From assembly GCA_937893735.1 (NCBI GenBank), contig CALBGD010000413.1, positions 1 to 5,984 on the forward strand: a DNA stretch of 5,984 nt. The letters run 5' to 3'. Origin of the DNA: an uncultured Clostridia bacterium (GTDB lineage Bacteria; Bacillota; Clostridia; Oscillospirales; Ruminococcaceae). The translations under genes and the position numbers were made by a program. Below the pieces are notes generated by a model, which did no database searches, was not told the DNA's origin, and saw nothing but the letters and a program-made list of their open reading frames with translations. Below, piece after piece: positions 1 to 5,984 of this stretch; position 1 is the first letter of the stretch, and each line of letters starts with the position of its first letter.

Positions 1-858
1 TTCTGCAAGTTCCTTGGCGCGGAGCAGCGTGAGCCCCTGCCGGAGTTCAGCCAGTTCGGTGGAATGCACGTTTTCGCCTGCACCAACAAGGACGGCAGAA
101 AGGACCTTACGGGTACGGCGTTCCCGGCTTCGCTGATAATGCCGCAGTTTGAATTCGTGATGTCCGAGGACAAAATGATATTTCTTATCCCGCTGTTCTT
201 CCAGAACAACGTGCACGGATATTTCATCACGCCGTACGTCCGGGACGAGCACCACAGCGAACGGCTGTACACATTCTGCAACAGCCTTAGCCGCTGTCTC
301 GAGAATATGCGCACGCATGAGCACATGAGGGCGCTCAACCGTCGGCTGGAGTTCATGTTCACGCATGACCAGCTCACGCAGATATACAACCGCTATGGCT
401 TCTATCAGGGCTTCCGGGAGGAATACATGGCGCACAGCGGTGCAAACTGCGACGTATTCATCGTGTCGGTGGATATGAACGACATGAAGTACATAAACGA
501 CAACTTCGGCCATGCGGAGGGCGACGAGGCTCTTTGCATGATAGCGCGTGCGCTGAGCGGGGCTTCAGAGAGCGCCGGCGGCGGGGTTATCTGCTCGCGC
601 TTCGGCGGAGATGAGTTCGTTGCAGCGAAAATATGCTCGGGCGACGCGGCAGAGCAGGCGGAGAGGTACCGCCGGGGATTCGCGGAAAAGCTGGCGGAGA
701 TAAACGCGGCTTCCGGAAAGAAATATCAGGTTCAGGTCGGCTTCGGAGTGTATTCGGCGTCGCTTTCCGGCGTAGATTCCATAGATGGACTCATTGAGCT
801 CGCCGACAGGCTGATGTATTCCGACAAGGCAAAGCACAAGCGGCACCCCAGAAACTGA
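1..858 (+). CDS. GGDEF diguanylate cyclase, C-terminal part (5' end outside window)
   Basis: The reading frame is open from the first base, so this is the last 285 residues of a longer protein. The Met at position 64 is internal and is not a convincing start. Residues about 118-285 form a GGDEF domain, which makes cyclic di-GMP from two GTP. Visible signatures are HDQLTQIYNRYGF (122-134), VDMNDMKYINDNFGHAEGD (157-175) and an intact RFGGDEF (200-206), so the domain is probably active. The RxxD product-inhibition site expected five residues before GGDEF is absent; GGGV (193-196) occupies that place. Residues 1-100 look like the end of a soluble sensory domain: a hydrophobic strand (MIFLIPLFF), then NNVHGYF, then a helical linker ending in LNRRLEF. 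This resembles Clostridia proteins that fuse a periplasmic-binding/LacI-type fold to GGDEF, but that is inference because most of the domain lies outside. No transmembrane segment is visible in this part. The gene converges on the sugar operon. Confidence 0.9.
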   Translation, partial: FCKFLGAEQREPLPEFSQFGGMHVFACTNKDGRKDLTGTAFPASLIMPQFEFVMSEDKMIFLIPLFFQNNVHGYFITPYVRDEHHSERLYTFCNSLSRCLENMRTHEHMRALNRRLEFMFTHDQLTQIYNRYGFYQGFREEYMAHSGANCDVFIVSVDMNDMKYINDNFGHAEGDEALCMIARALSGASESAGGGVICSRFGGDEFVAAKICSGDAAEQAERYRRGFAEKLAEINAASGKKYQVQVGFGVYSASLSGVDSIDGLIELADRLMYSDKAKHKRHPRN

Positions 859-860
859 GC

Positions 861-886
861 GGACGATAAAGCTGCGTCAGCCGTCC
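861..886 (+). other. Small hairpin just after the cyclase stop codon
   Basis: GGACG (861-865) pairs with CGTCC (882-886), and inside it GCTG (871-874) pairs with CAGC (878-881) around a 3-nt loop. An unpaired ATAAA (866-870) sits on one side. No U-run follows, so it is not a terminator by itself. It could stabilise the 3' end of the cyclase mRNA or be chance. Confidence 0.3.
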
Positions 887-898
887 TGAGTGATTTAA

Positions 899-933
899 AA
901 GGGAGGACGCCTGAAATGTCCTCCCTTGATTTT
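899..933. terminator. Bidirectional rho-independent terminator between convergent genes
   Basis: A perfect 10-bp inverted repeat, AAGGGAGGAC (899-908) with GTCCTCCCTT (918-927), encloses a 9-nt loop. On the plus strand it is followed by TTGATTTT, and on the minus strand by TTTTAAAT, so it can terminate both the cyclase transcript and the sugar operon. The pullulanase stop codon (932-934) lies immediately beside the stem, so the operon has almost no 3' untranslated sequence before its terminator. Confidence 0.85.
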
Positions 934-2815
934 ATTCTGCCACCGCCAGAGTAACGCTGTGCGGTGCTGCGCTGACCGTTCCCTCGACCGAATAGAGCGG
1001 CTCCGCCGAAGCTCTTTTGCTGTCCGCGAGGATATCGGCTTTCCCGGAAATCGGGCGTTTCAGCGGCTGGTCGTTCGGGTTCACCAGCAGGAGCAGGTTC
1101 CCGATATGCGCGATGACCGCGCCGTTTTCCGCCGGCTCGTAGGTCAGCTTTTCGCGTATCTCGTCACCGGTGCGCAGCCGGAGCGCCGGGTAATTCTTCC
1201 TTATCGCGATAAGCCCCTTGTAGTATTCCAGCACGTTTCGGTGTATCGTCACATCGTTCCATTTAATGCTGTTCACGCTGTCCGGGGAGTTGTAGCTGTC
1301 GTGCACAAAGCCGCCGTCCGGGTCGGGCTTGCTGCGGAGCAGCTCCTGCCCTGCCTGCATGAACGGGATCCCCTGCGACAGGAATACCAGAGCCGCCGCC
1401 ATCTTGTCTGCGGCAATGATTTCCTCCTCGTTCGCGGAGGGCATGGACACCCTCAGCTTGTCGAAAAGCGTGAGATTATCGTGCGCCTCAACGTAGTTCA
1501 CGGTCTGCTGCGGAGTATCCGTCCAGCATTCGGACTGCGGGCGCTCCACGTCGCTGCGGAAAACTCCGCCGGAGATAACGGACTTTATAAGCTCGGACTG
1601 CCCCGGCTCGCCGTTGACATAGCCGCAGCTTTCGTCCTCAAATACGGAGCCTTTCACGCCGTCCCGGAAATCATCGGAGAACATCGCGAACTGCGGGAGC
1701 TTCACGGCGTTGCGCTTCATGGCGCGCTTCTTTTCGGAGAGCGGGGATTTTCCGCCCGTCCAGCCCTCGCCGTAGAGAATTATGTCCGGGTTTATTCTGC
1801 GGAGCTTTTCGGCGCAGAGGTTCAGCGTTTTTATATCCATAAGTCCCATCAGGTCGAATCGGAAGCCGTCAAGGCGGTATTCCTCCGCGAGGTAGCACAG
1901 GCTGTCCTGAATGAATTTCGAAGCCATCGCGCGGTCGCTGGCGAATTCGTTTCCGCAGGCGGAGCCGTTGGAGAGCGTGCCGTCAGCTTTGTGCCGGTAG
2001 TAGTACTCCGGGAATGTCTTTGTGAACGGGGAATCCGCCGTGCTGTATGTGTGGTTGTACACCACGTCCATGATTATGCCGATACCCCGGTCGTGAGCCG
2101 CCTTTATCAGCTCCTTGAACTCGCGGACGCGGGCGGTGCCGTTGTTCGGGTCGGTGGTGTAGCTTCCCTCGGGGATATTGTAGTTCAGCGGGTCGTAGCC
2201 CCAGTTGAAGCCTGCCTCAGGGTCGGTCTCGTCAACGGTCTGGTAGTCGAACACCGGGAGCAGGTGAATGTGAGTTACACCCAGCTTCGCGATGTAGTCC
2301 AGACCTATCACGTCGGAAAACGCGTTCGTCACGTTCTTCTCGCAGAATGCCCCAAACTTCCCGCGCAGCCGGAAATTCCCGCTTTCGTCCGAGGAAAAGT
2401 CCCTGACGTGAAGCTCGTAGATAACCGCGTCCGTGTAGCTTTCCAGCTTTACCGGGCGGGAGTCCTCCCAGCCGTCCGGGTCGGTGCGGGAGAGGTCTGT
2501 GACCATTCCGCGTATTCCGTTTGCCCCGGCAGAGCGCGCGTAGATGTCTATCGTTTCCCGGGAATCTATCTCATAGGTGTAGAATATTCCGTGCAGGTCG
2601 CCGGAGACCTCAGCGCACCATACGCCGCCGCTTTTCTCCATGGGAATGCGGTCGTAGGGCTTTGGCTCTGACGGAGTGCGGTACAGCCGCAGGAACGCCT
2701 GCTCCGCCAGCGGAGCCCACACCCGGAACAGAGTGCGTCCGGCGGAATATATCGCGCCAAGCTCGCCGTCAAAGTAGAATTCCTTGTCTATTGCCTTAAA
2801 ATCTGGAAGATTCAT
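932..2815 (-). CDS. pulA: Type I pullulanase (GH13 debranching enzyme), cytosolic
   Basis: This 627-residue protein should hydrolyse alpha-1,6 branches in pullulan, limit dextrins or imported branched maltodextrins. Residues about 15-110 form a CBM48-like N-terminal domain (TLFRVWAPLAEQAFLRLY). The GH13 barrel follows, with the pullulanase signature as FNWGYDP (203-209; usually YNWGYDP), region I DVVYNH (250-255), region II DGFRFD with nucleophile D321, YGEGW with acid/base E350, and EAHDN with transition-state D446. A short beta domain ends the protein. There is no signal peptide, no CBM41 and no anchor, so it should act in the cytoplasm on sugars delivered by the upstream ABC importer. The start is supported by a strong GGAGGT four bases upstream and by the usual family N-terminus. 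It is the last gene of the minus-strand operon, 15 nt after the amylase stop, and ends beside the terminator. All catalytic residues are present. Confidence 0.95.
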   Translation of the reverse strand: MNLPDFKAIDKEFYFDGELGAIYSAGRTLFRVWAPLAEQAFLRLYRTPSEPKPYDRIPMEKSGGVWCAEVSGDLHGIFYTYEIDSRETIDIYARSAGANGIRGMVTDLSRTDPDGWEDSRPVKLESYTDAVIYELHVRDFSSDESGNFRLRGKFGAFCEKNVTNAFSDVIGLDYIAKLGVTHIHLLPVFDYQTVDETDPEAGFNWGYDPLNYNIPEGSYTTDPNNGTARVREFKELIKAAHDRGIGIIMDVVYNHTYSTADSPFTKTFPEYYYRHKADGTLSNGSACGNEFASDRAMASKFIQDSLCYLAEEYRLDGFRFDLMGLMDIKTLNLCAEKLRRINPDIILYGEGWTGGKSPLSEKKRAMKRNAVKLPQFAMFSDDFRDGVKGSVFEDESCGYVNGEPGQSELIKSVISGGVFRSDVERPQSECWTDTPQQTVNYVEAHDNLTLFDKLRVSMPSANEEEIIAADKMAAALVFLSQGIPFMQAGQELLRSKPDPDGGFVHDSYNSPDSVNSIKWNDVTIHRNVLEYYKGLIAIRKNYPALRLRTGDEIREKLTYEPAENGAVIAHIGNLLLLVNPNDQPLKRPISGKADILADSKRASAEPLYSVEGTVSAAPHSVTLAVAE

Positions 2816-2819
2816 AATT

Positions 2820-2825
2820 ACCTCC
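2820..2825 (-). promoter_or_regulatory. Shine-Dalgarno site of the pullulanase gene
   Basis: On the minus strand GGAGGT is followed by AATT and then ATG. It lies inside the 15-nt gap after the amylase stop and fixes the start at 2815. This is the strongest ribosome binding site in the window by match to AGGAGG. Confidence 0.75.
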
Positions 2826-2830
2826 GTAAA

Positions 2831-4486
2831 TCAGTTGTCGGACAGAATGGCTATGCTGAGCGGCGGCATTACAAGCCCGCCGTCAGCGGTGACCTCCTGC
2901 GAAGCGGAAACGGTGAGATATCCTCGAAGCTCTTTGCCTGTGAAATCATCAATTGTCTTTTCTTCATCGGAGTAGTTGTACACGATGATAACTCCGGAGC
3001 CGTTCCATTCCCTGCGGACAGCCGCAGTATCCTGACCCTGTATGTTCAGTACCTCGGTTTTTCCACGGGCTATGCAGGGATTTTCATTGCGTATGCGCAG
3101 TGCGCGCTTGTAGTAGTTCAGTATGGAATCCGGGTCGGAGAGCTGGGTCTGCACGTCTGCGAAGCGGTTCTCCTGCGGCTCTATATTTGGTGGACCGTAG
3201 GTCAGCCCGGAGCCCTCCGCGTCCCATATCATCGGGGCGCGCTTGTTTTCGTCCCTGCCGCTTCCGGTAAGCCCGGTCTCATCGCCGTAATACACGAACG
3301 GAGAGCCGGACATCGTGAGCAGTAGCCCAGCCGCCGCCTTTATCTTAGCCGGGTCGTAGCCGAATATTCCGGCGCCGCGGTTGGTGTCGTGGTTCCCGAT
3401 GAACGGCGCGTCAATGGCGGTGTCGCTGTACTCCGCGAGCTTTTCCTCCACCGTGGTCATTGCCTGCGCGAAGGATTTCACGGAATTCGCGGAGCCGGAC
3501 ATATTGATGGTCTTGGCTATCTTGCCGTCCTCCTCCGCCATGGTGAAGCCGAAAACGCTGTCTATCCCGGATTTGTAGTACTTGGTGTAGGAGGTGAAGC
3601 TCTCCCAGACCTCGCCGACGATGTAGCATTCCGGGTCAAGGCTCTTGCAGTAATCCACGAACCATTTCAGCACCTCGATGTTCTTGTCGGGATTTCCGCT
3701 GAAATACTCCTTTACTGCGTCCAGCCGGAAGCCGCCCGCGCCCTTTTCCAGCCAGAATTTTGCTATATCCTCGAATTCCGCGCGGACGGCGGGGTTGTCA
3801 AGCTGGAGCTCCGGCATATTCTCTGAGAACACCGCTTCGTACCAGTGGCTTCCGGTCTGGTAGTAGTTGTTCGAGCCGGTCGGCTTCTCGTCATAGAAAT
3901 AGTAGTAATCAACGTACGGGTCGTGAACCGGGCAGATATCGCCGTTAAGGCAGGGTTCGTCCTCCGCCGCGCCGCAGGGCTGTGCGCGCAGGCTCTCTGC
4001 GGCGTGCAGGAACCATTCGTGCTCCTTGGAGGAGTGGTTCATCACAAGGTCGATAAGCAGCTTTATGCCGCGCTTTTCGCACTCGGCGGCGAGGTTTTCG
4101 AAATCCTCCATCGTGCCGTACTGCGGGTCTACCGCGAGGTAGTCCTTCACGCTGTACTTGTGGTAGGAGCCCGACGGCATTATCGGCGAAAGCCATATCC
4201 CGTTGAAGCCCATCTCCTGAATGTAATCCAGCTTGGAGGTAACGCCGTTGAGGTCGCCTATTCCGTCGCCGTTGCTGTCGCAGAAAGAATACACGAATAC
4301 CTGATAGTAGTTGCGGTAATTGTCGTCAATGATGTTAAGCTCCTGCTCGTATCCGTACTCCGGGAGCGTTTCTTCTGTGGGTATGTTCATATTATCCTGT
4401 GCGCCGGGCGCCGAGCACCCGGACAAAAAAACAGCCGCCGCCGAAACCACGGCTGCGGCTGAAAGTATCATTCTGTTTAGCTTCAT
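2831..4486 (-). CDS. Secreted lipoprotein alpha-amylase family enzyme (GH13)
   Basis: The 551-residue protein begins with a lipoprotein signal: positive n-region MKLNR, hydrophobic core to about residue 20, lipobox LSGC (21-24) with C24 as the lipidated cysteine. It should be tethered outside the membrane. After an acidic linker (about 25-57) comes a GH13 barrel: a calcium-site motif DSNGDGIGD (70-78), region I DLVMNH (146-151), region II GFRLDAVKE with nucleophile D256, GEVWE with acid/base E292, and GNHDTNR with D367. A beta-rich C-terminal domain covers roughly 470-551. The calcium motif matches that of oligo-1,6-glucosidase-like GH13 enzymes. Region V reads MPELQ (224-228), which does not place the enzyme cleanly in one subfamily, so substrate (starch, maltodextrin or short alpha-glucans) is uncertain. 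An insertion at about 164-190 carries three cysteines. The gene overlaps the regulator stop by ATGA and has AGAGGA upstream, suggesting coupled translation. A role in trimming glucans for the adjacent importer is inferred from context. Confidence 0.93.
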   Translation of the reverse strand: MKLNRMILSAAAVVSAAAVFLSGCSAPGAQDNMNIPTEETLPEYGYEQELNIIDDNYRNYYQVFVYSFCDSNGDGIGDLNGVTSKLDYIQEMGFNGIWLSPIMPSGSYHKYSVKDYLAVDPQYGTMEDFENLAAECEKRGIKLLIDLVMNHSSKEHEWFLHAAESLRAQPCGAAEDEPCLNGDICPVHDPYVDYYYFYDEKPTGSNNYYQTGSHWYEAVFSENMPELQLDNPAVRAEFEDIAKFWLEKGAGGFRLDAVKEYFSGNPDKNIEVLKWFVDYCKSLDPECYIVGEVWESFTSYTKYYKSGIDSVFGFTMAEEDGKIAKTINMSGSANSVKSFAQAMTTVEEKLAEYSDTAIDAPFIGNHDTNRGAGIFGYDPAKIKAAAGLLLTMSGSPFVYYGDETGLTGSGRDENKRAPMIWDAEGSGLTYGPPNIEPQENRFADVQTQLSDPDSILNYYKRALRIRNENPCIARGKTEVLNIQGQDTAAVRREWNGSGVIIVYNYSDEEKTIDDFTGKELRGYLTVSASQEVTADGGLVMPPLSIAILSDN

Positions 4487-4495
4487 TTGTCCTCT
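4483..4495 (-). promoter_or_regulatory. ATGA stop/start overlap and ribosome binding site of the amylase
   Basis: The regulator's TGA (4485-4483) overlaps the amylase ATG (4486-4484) in the sequence ATGA. AGAGGA (4495-4490 on the minus strand) lies inside the last regulator codons, three to four bases before the ATG. Such overlaps commonly give translational coupling, which would link enzyme output to regulator output. Confidence 0.7.
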
Positions 4496-5514
4496 TTCGG
4501 GAGTTCCCGTGTTTCTATGGTGCGGACGGATTCGCGCTCGATGAGCTCCGGGCGGAGCTTCACGGAGGCTATCTCTATGCCGCTTTTCATCTGCTGTATC
4601 ATGAAGAATGCGGTCTTTCCGATATGTATGCGGTTCTGGTACATGGTGGTTATGCGCGGCTGCGAGTACTCGGAGGGCGGCAGGTTGTCGTAGCCTGTAA
4701 CGCTGATGTCCTCCGGGACTTTAAGCCCCATTTTAATCAGCTCCCGCACCGCCGTGCAGGCGAGAAGGTCGCTGATGCAGACTATCGCGGTAACTCCCGT
4801 CCCGGCTATTTCGTGGACGAGCTTTTTCGTGCCCTTGCCGGAGAAGTGGCCGCATTTCACTGCGGCGGGGTTTTCGGTGAGCCCCAGCTCCCGCAGAGCC
4901 GCAGAGTACGCCTCCCGGCGCTCTATCGTGACGATGGAGTCCGCTTCGCCGCCGAGGAATCCTATCTTATCGTGCCCCTTTGACCAGAGATAGCGCACCA
5001 TCTGGCGTATTCCTCCGGAGTTGTCGCAGCCCACACGGGCGACAAGCGGGTAGTCGATGTAGTTATCCAGCACCACCATCGGGATATCCATGCTGCGGAT
5101 ATTCTCGATGAACACCGGGTGCGGCTTGAATCCGAGGAACACGCAGCCCTCATAGTCGCCGCCGGTGAGCGAGGTGTAGTAGAGTCCGTTTTTCAGTTCC
5201 TCGTCGTTTATGGTGGATACCCGCACGCCTATGCCCTGTTCTGCGGCGGTCGCCTGTATCCCGAGGATTATCTCATATCCGAACTGGTCTACCTTGTCGA
5301 AGTGTATGCTCCCGTAGATGAACACCACTATCGTCCGGGAGTATGCCGCACGGTTGGTCTTTACCTGATAGCCCATCTCGCTGGCACAGCCGAGCACCCT
5401 TTCGCGGGTCTTTTCACTGATATCCGTTGCGCCGGAAAGCGCCTTGGAAACAGTGCTCTTCGCCATGCCGAGCCTGTCGGCTATATCCTGTATGGTAACG
5501 CTCTTGACTGCCAT
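4483..5514 (-). CDS. LacI/GalR-family transcriptional regulator
   Basis: This 343-residue protein has the usual LacI-family length and order. The N-terminal helix-turn-helix reads VTIQDIADRLGMAKSTVSKA (6-25), followed by ALSG and the DISEKTRERV helix, then a hinge at about 48-60. The sugar-binding domain runs from about 62 to 330, with VVLDN (147-151), VGCDNSGG (161-168), GHDKIGFLGG (180-189), ISDLLA (247-252) and VTGYDN (272-277) matching family landmarks. Such proteins bind a palindromic operator and respond to a sugar. The position between a sugar permease and two alpha-glucan hydrolases makes a maltose or maltodextrin effector likely, but this is inference. Being inside the operon, it is probably autoregulated; the operator is expected upstream of the importer genes, outside the window. 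The hinge has Tyr58 where the family usually has the minor-groove-inserting leucine. The start is supported by AAGGAG nine bases upstream. Confidence 0.93.
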   Translation of the reverse strand: MAVKSVTIQDIADRLGMAKSTVSKALSGATDISEKTRERVLGCASEMGYQVKTNRAAYSRTIVVFIYGSIHFDKVDQFGYEIILGIQATAAEQGIGVRVSTINDEELKNGLYYTSLTGGDYEGCVFLGFKPHPVFIENIRSMDIPMVVLDNYIDYPLVARVGCDNSGGIRQMVRYLWSKGHDKIGFLGGEADSIVTIERREAYSAALRELGLTENPAAVKCGHFSGKGTKKLVHEIAGTGVTAIVCISDLLACTAVRELIKMGLKVPEDISVTGYDNLPPSEYSQPRITTMYQNRIHIGKTAFFMIQQMKSGIEIASVKLRPELIERESVRTIETRELPKEDK

Positions 5515-5523
5515 GCGGTCACG

Positions 5524-5529
5524 CTCCTT
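5524..5529 (-). promoter_or_regulatory. Shine-Dalgarno site of the LacI-type regulator
   Basis: AAGGAG on the minus strand is separated by nine bases from the ATG at 5514. It lies in the 31-nt gap after the permease stop. The same gap holds two tandem ATTGAT units (5531-5542, plus strand), but no clear promoter, operator or terminator. Confidence 0.7.
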
Positions 5530-5545
5530 AATTGATATTGATTCA

Positions 5546-5984
5546 TCAGCCCTTTACTGCGCCGCCGGTAACTCCGCCGACATAGTACTTCTGCATCACG
5601 ATGAACAGCGCGCCTATCGGGATAGATACAAGCACTGCCGCCGCGGCGAACTGGGTGTAGTAGGTTCCGATGAACTCTCTTTCAAGCATCTTGAACATAC
5701 CGAGAGCCACCGTGTACTGGTCGTAATTCGCGCCGCATATCATGCTGGGGAAGATGTAGTCTACCCACGGAGCCATGAACGTTGTCAGCACCGTGTATAC
5801 GATTATCGGCTTTGACAGCGGTATGGTTATCTTGAAGAATACCTGCGCCTTTGTCGCGCCGTCAAGGTAGGCTGATTCATCAAGGGATTTCGGTATCGTG
5901 TCGAAGAAGCCCTTGGCGATGTAGTAGGTAAGTCCCGAACCGCAGATGTAAACCAGCGTGAGGCATACCAGCGGATTCTCGGTG
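5546..5984 (-). CDS. malG: MalG-type sugar ABC transporter permease, C-terminal part (5' end outside window)
   Basis: The minus-strand frame is open to the window edge and gives the last 145 residues of an inner-membrane permease. Numbered from the first full codon, the EAA loop that contacts the ATPase is visible at about 36-56 (ESAYLDGATKA, then ITIPL). It is flanked by hydrophobic segments at about 4-22, 59-80 and 112-132. The C-terminus QKYYVGGVTGGAVKG closely resembles the conserved tail of MalG-type CUT1 permeases. The protein would pair with a MalF-type partner, a binding lipoprotein and a shared ATPase to import oligosaccharides. Specificity for maltodextrin is inferred from the downstream amylase and pullulanase, so the symbol is tentative. 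The apparent GTG/ATG starts inside this stretch are internal. The regulator gene follows 31 nt downstream. Confidence 0.9.
   Translation of the reverse strand, partial: TENPLVCLTLVYICGSGLTYYIAKGFFDTIPKSLDESAYLDGATKAQVFFKITIPLSKPIIVYTVLTTFMAPWVDYIFPSMICGANYDQYTVALGMFKMLEREFIGTYYTQFAAAAVLVSIPIGALFIVMQKYYVGGVTGGAVKG

Noticed and set aside
64..858. The cyclase as a complete 264-residue protein starting at position 64
   Set aside because: The frame is open back to base 1, there is no ribosome binding site before 64, and the residues before it continue the same domain, so the gene is truncated by the window edge.
926..2671. A 581-codon plus-strand open frame antisense to the pullulanase gene
   Set aside because: It lies wholly opposite a gene with all GH13 motifs intact and starts inside the terminator. 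Its translation is rich in Val, Arg and Ala with no recognisable domain. Long antisense frames like this are expected opposite GC-biased genes.
3845..4983. Plus-strand open frames of about 200 codons opposite the amylase and regulator genes
   Set aside because: They overlap each other and the real genes, show no domain or convincing ribosome binding site, and have shadow-type composition.
5531..5542. Tandem ATTGAT units in the permease-regulator gap, considered as an operator or promoter element
   Set aside because: They are two short direct repeats without dyad symmetry or properly spaced -35/-10 boxes, too little to call a regulatory site.
5484..5546. A 21-codon minus-strand frame starting at the TGATG overlap with the permease stop and running into the regulator gene
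   Set aside because: It could be a coupled leader peptide, but it has no good ribosome binding site, no amino-acid run suggesting attenuation, and ends out of frame inside the regulator. Chance is the simpler explanation.

Overview
The window looks like chromosomal DNA from a fairly GC-rich Gram-positive gut-type anaerobe, most likely a Clostridia member such as Ruminococcaceae/Oscillospiraceae. This is inferred from the AGGAGG-like ribosome binding sites, a lipobox-anchored amylase, an ABC sugar importer followed by a LacI-type regulator and GH13 enzymes, and frequent ATA isoleucine codons in otherwise GC-rich genes. No species-level call is possible from the sequence alone.

Layout. Positions 1-858 (+) hold the 3' part of a GGDEF diguanylate cyclase gene that begins before the window. 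Positions 859-931 are a short convergent intergenic region dominated by a bidirectional hairpin terminator. From 932 to the right edge everything is on the minus strand and reads as one operon. In transcription order (right to left) it holds the end of a MalG-type sugar ABC permease (5984-5546, 5' end outside), a LacI-family regulator (5514-4483), a secreted lipoprotein alpha-amylase-family enzyme (4486-2831) and a cytosolic type I pullulanase (2815-932). The gaps are 31 nt, a 4-nt ATGA overlap and 15 nt. Each gene has a recognisable Shine-Dalgarno sequence and no internal terminator is visible.

How the genes fit together (inference). The surface-anchored GH13 enzyme would trim starch or maltodextrin outside the membrane. 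The ABC importer would take up the oligosaccharides, and the cytosolic pullulanase would cut their alpha-1,6 branches. The LacI-type protein would control the operon in response to a sugar. The promoter, operator, binding protein and first permease would lie to the right of the window.

This is a fairly ordinary starch/maltodextrin utilisation locus. I see no CRISPR, mobile element, tRNA/rRNA or clearly new system. The points most worth a second look are a cysteine-bearing insertion in the amylase, a Tyr at the expected hinge-leucine position of the LacI protein, and the missing inhibitory site in the cyclase.
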